Source of the DNA: an uncultured Lachnospiraceae bacterium
GTDB lineage: Bacteria > Bacillota > Clostridia > Lachnospirales > Lachnospiraceae
NCBI GenBank assembly: GCA_947589055.1
Contig: CANPZL010000008.1
Coordinates: 1 to 64,000 of the forward strand
Length of the DNA stretch: 64,000 bases
Reading direction: 5' to 3'
Under the pieces are notes generated by a model that was given only the letters and a program-made list of their open reading frames with translations, was not told the DNA's origin and did not search any database. Position numbers and translations under genes: made by a program. Shown here one piece after another: positions 61,532-64,000 of the stretch (position 1 is its first letter; each line of letters opens with the position of its first letter).

Positions 61532-63079
61532 ATGTATAGCAGTGTAATGAGCGGAGCCATTTTCGGTATTCAGGGAATCCTGATCCAAGTAGAAGCAGAT
61601 GTTTCCGATGGGCTGCCTGCCTTCTATATGGTAGGCTGCTTGGCAAGCGAGATACGGGAGTCTTGTGAGCGTATTCGGACAGCGTTGCGGAATTCCGGAT
61701 ACACCCTGCCGCCGAAGCGGGTGGTTATCAATCTGTCGCCGGCAGATATTCGAAAGGATGGCACCGGCTTTGATCTGCCTATAGCAGCAGCTATATTGTT
61801 GTCTACAGGGCAGTTGCAGAAAGAAGAGACGAAGGATACGGTATTTCTGGGAGAATTAGGTCTGGACGGTTCCGTACTGCCGGTAAACGGTGTCCTGCCG
61901 ATTGCCGAAATGGCAAGGAATTCCGGTATACGATATATTGTGCTTCCCATAGAAAACCGTCAGGAGGCGGCCTTGATACCCGGACTGGGGGTGCTTGGCA
62001 TATCTCATATTGAGGAGCTGCCGAGACTGTTGAGACATAAGGAAAAGGAGGCGGCCTCTTTTTTTAATCCACAGGAGACGGAAAAGGAATATCGGGTATC
62101 GGCTGATTTCCGGGAACTAAAGGGACAGCCTTTCCTAAGACGGGCGATTGAAGTGGCGGCTTCCGGTATGCATCATTTGCTGATGACAGGGCCGCCCGGA
62201 GCCGGAAAGACACTGGCCGCCCGTTGTATGGCAGGCATACTTCCGGAATTATCGTATGAAGAGCAGATGGAGCTTACTAAGATCTATAGTGTAAGGGGAA
62301 TGCTTCCGGAACAAAACCGGCTGTTGCGAATGCGTCCCTTTCGCAGTCCCCACCATACAATTACCGTCAGCGCATTATTAGGTGGAGGACAGAAGCCGAG
62401 ACCCGGTGAAATCAGTCTGGCACACAATGGTATTCTATTCTTAGATGAGCTTCCGGAGTTTTCAAAATCGGTGATCGAGGCGTTGCGGCAGCCATTGGAA
62501 GAGGGGTGCGTCCGGATCGGACGTGTAAGAGGGGATGTTGTCTATCCGGCTGCGGTTATGCTGGTAGGAGCAATGAATCCCTGTCCCTGTGGGGCTTATC
62601 CGGACAGGAACCGATGCAGATGTACCCAGAGGCAGATTGAACGCTATCAGGGACAGGTCAGCCATGCGGTCTTGGATCGGATGGATCTGAATATCCAGGT
62701 GCGTCCGGTTTCCTTTGCGGCTATGACCGGGAATCGTGAAGAAGAAGGAACAGAGGAGGTACGTAAACGGGTTCTTCGGACCCATGGGATCCAGAAAGAA
62801 CGGTATCAGGGACGCAGCATCCGTTTCAATTCCCAGATGGGAAAGAACGAGCTGGAGCAGTACTGCCGCTTGGGAAAAGCGGAACAGGATTATATGCGGA
62901 CGGTATACGAAAAACAGAAGTTCAGCGGCAGAGGGTATTATAAGCTTTTACGGGTAGCGAGGACGCTTGCGGATATGGAGGAGGCGGATTCCATTCAACT
63001 TTCACACCTATTGGAGGCAGCCGCTTATCGGATACCGGAGTATAAGGCGGCGGAAGGAGGGTATGGAGTTGGAGAATGA
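61532..63079 (+). CDS. comM: YifB/ComM family Mg-chelatase-like AAA+ ATPase
   Basis: ComM is a hexameric helicase that aids branch migration during natural transformation. The 515-residue protein has the Lon-like N-terminal domain (IQVEADVSDGLPAFYMVG, RVVINLSPADIRKDGTGFDLP), Walker A GPPGAGKT, RSPHHTITVSALLGGG, Walker B GILFLDELPEFSK and a Cys motif NPCPCGAYPDRNRCRC, then the C-terminal helical part. dprA overlaps its last 17 bases. The pair suggests DNA uptake or recombination ability. Confidence 0.94.
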   Translation: MYSSVMSGAIFGIQGILIQVEADVSDGLPAFYMVGCLASEIRESCERIRTALRNSGYTLPPKRVVINLSPADIRKDGTGFDLPIAAAILLSTGQLQKEETKDTVFLGELGLDGSVLPVNGVLPIAEMARNSGIRYIVLPIENRQEAALIPGLGVLGISHIEELPRLLRHKEKEAASFFNPQETEKEYRVSADFRELKGQPFLRRAIEVAASGMHHLLMTGPPGAGKTLAARCMAGILPELSYEEQMELTKIYSVRGMLPEQNRLLRMRPFRSPHHTITVSALLGGGQKPRPGEISLAHNGILFLDELPEFSKSVIEALRQPLEEGCVRIGRVRGDVVYPAAVMLVGAMNPCPCGAYPDRNRCRCTQRQIERYQGQVSHAVLDRMDLNIQVRPVSFAAMTGNREEEGTEEVRKRVLRTHGIQKERYQGRSIRFNSQMGKNELEQYCRLGKAEQDYMRTVYEKQKFSGRGYYKLLRVARTLADMEEADSIQLSHLLEAAAYRIPEYKAAEGGYGVGE

Positions 63080-64000
63080 TTTTTATTATTTCTGGCTTAC
63101 CTTTCTTTACCGAATACCACCTCTGCGGCTGCATGAATGCGTAAACTATTTTGGCGGCGCCAGAGAATTTTATGAAGCAGAGCAGTCGGAGCTTTTTATG
63201 CTGACGGATCGTCAGAAAAGGCACTGGCAGGAGACAAAGGAACAGGATACGGTCTATCGGCTTTGGGAAGCGCTTCCCCAGAAGGAATACGGTTTTATAT
63301 CCTGCGCATCGGAAAGGTATCCGGCAAAATTAAAAACGCTGATGGACTATCCCTTTGGCATTTTTTATAGTGGAGCGTTACCGCCGGAGCGTCCTTCAGT
63401 GGGGATCGTAGGAGCCAGAAGCGCTACGGTTTACGGACAGGAGTTGGCTTATCGGATCGCTTGGGAACTGGGAAAGGAAGGAATAACCGTTATCAGCGGA
63501 CTGGCAAGAGGGATTGACGGAGCCGGACACAGAGGCTGCATGGATGCAGGCGGCTATACGCTGGGAGTTTTAGGAACCGGAATCAATGTGGCATATCCGA
63601 GAGAACATGATAATATCTATAGACAGATGAAACAATATGGAGGGCTTTTAACGGAATATGTACCGGATACAAAGCCCCTTCCCGGATTGTTCCCCAGACG
63701 GAACCGGATCATCAGCGTGCTGTCCGATTTTCTTTTGGTCGTGGAGGCAAGGGAAAAAAGCGGTTCCCTGATCACCGTGGATTTTGCATTGGAACAGGGA
63801 AAAGGTGTTGGAGCGGTTCCGGGCAGACCCTGTGATCTTTTAAGTGCAGGCTGCAACCGGCTGATTCAACAGGGAGCCAAATGTATTTTGTCTGCTGACG
63901 ATATATTTGAAGAGATATTGGAGAATCCGGTATATAAGGTTCGGCGGACGGAGTGCAATTATGAAAAACCGGATTTAGGACTTGCACCGAAAGAAAAAAT
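63063..64000 (+). CDS. dprA: DNA processing protein DprA, 3' end cut by window edge
   Basis: DprA binds incoming single-stranded DNA and loads RecA. The frame is open from ATG 63063, with a strong GGAAGGAGG just upstream and a 17-base overlap with comM, to the end of the window (312 codons). An N-terminal SAM-like part (FYYFWLTFLYRIPPLRLHE) is followed by the Rossmann domain with VGIVGARSATVYGQ, VISGLARGIDGAGHRG, GVLGTGINVAYPREH, FPRRNRIISVLSD and EKSGSLITVDFALEQGK, ending GAVPGRPCD. The remaining winged helix lies beyond the window. Confidence 0.95.
   Translation, partial: MELENDFYYFWLTFLYRIPPLRLHECVNYFGGAREFYEAEQSELFMLTDRQKRHWQETKEQDTVYRLWEALPQKEYGFISCASERYPAKLKTLMDYPFGIFYSGALPPERPSVGIVGARSATVYGQELAYRIAWELGKEGITVISGLARGIDGAGHRGCMDAGGYTLGVLGTGINVAYPREHDNIYRQMKQYGGLLTEYVPDTKPLPGLFPRRNRIISVLSDFLLVVEAREKSGSLITVDFALEQGKGVGAVPGRPCDLLSAGCNRLIQQGAKCILSADDIFEEILENPVYKVRRTECNYEKPDLGLAPKEK

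Noticed and set aside
1..64000. CRISPR arrays, insertion sequences, integrases or prophage genes
   Set aside because: No regularly spaced repeats, transposase or integrase motifs, or phage structural genes were seen. The amidase at 34806 is the only lysin-like gene and stands alone.

Overview
This window is ordinary chromosomal backbone of an endospore-forming, low-to-mid GC Firmicute, most likely a Lachnospiraceae-type Clostridia. The support is the spoIIIA operon, spoIVB next to spo0A, the order xseA-xseB-ispA-dxs-tlyA-nadK-argR-recN, the prpC-prkC-rsgA-rpe-thiN block, and strong AGGAGG ribosome sites. No insertion sequence, prophage, plasmid gene or CRISPR array was seen. Almost all genes are on the + strand. 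The exceptions are one small gene (34170-34595) and one tRNA (35514-35585).

Layout. 1-2636: the end of the spoIIIA sporulation channel operon (AE, entering from the left edge, to AH), with unusually short AF and AG. 2720-11812: asp23, nusB, xseAB, isoprenoid genes ispA and dxs, tlyA, nadK, argR, recN. 11927-15020: spoIVB and two tandem spo0A-like genes. 15108-16544: glgA. 16713-33455: rqcH, yicC, gmk, rpoZ, murE, priA, def, fmt, rsmB, rlmN, the PP2C phosphatase/PASTA kinase pair, rsgA, rpe, thiN. 33684-34595: a convergent pair of RlmH-family genes. 34806-36390: an amidase, tRNA-Arg(CCG) and an unknown membrane protein. 36508-44734: rluF-like, a divergent ligA, metA, apt, aroC, rpsO, pnp. 44943-52369: a GH94 phosphorylase, a DUF212 protein, a ClpP-like TepA protein, uppP, spoIIIE/ftsK. 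52458-57971: one-carbon genes fhs and folD, rimO, pgsA, a small unknown gene, cinA C-terminal domain. 58111-64000: an OFA-type transporter, DAHP synthase, ylmC, nrdR, comM and dprA, which runs off the right edge.

Most interesting. (1) The RlmH genes at 33684 (+) and 34170 (-) look reciprocally degenerate. The + gene keeps the SAM pocket but lacks the conserved C-terminal catalytic tail and the KRL helix. The - gene keeps the KRL helix and the full tail but has lost the SAM-binding glycines. In the known RlmH homodimer, SAM comes from one subunit and the catalytic tail from the other, so this looks like an obligate heterodimeric RlmH. (2) Two adjacent Spo0A paralogs share nearly the same DNA-binding domain, but the first has a receiver stripped of most phosphorylation residues. 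(3) SpoIIIAF is reduced to its membrane part and SpoIIIAG lacks most of its usual insertion, suggesting a minimal mother cell-forespore channel.

Promoters and terminators are reported where both elements could be read. They are pattern matches, not mapped ends. No stretch longer than about 230 bases is without a gene; the larger gaps are described under the regulatory entries.
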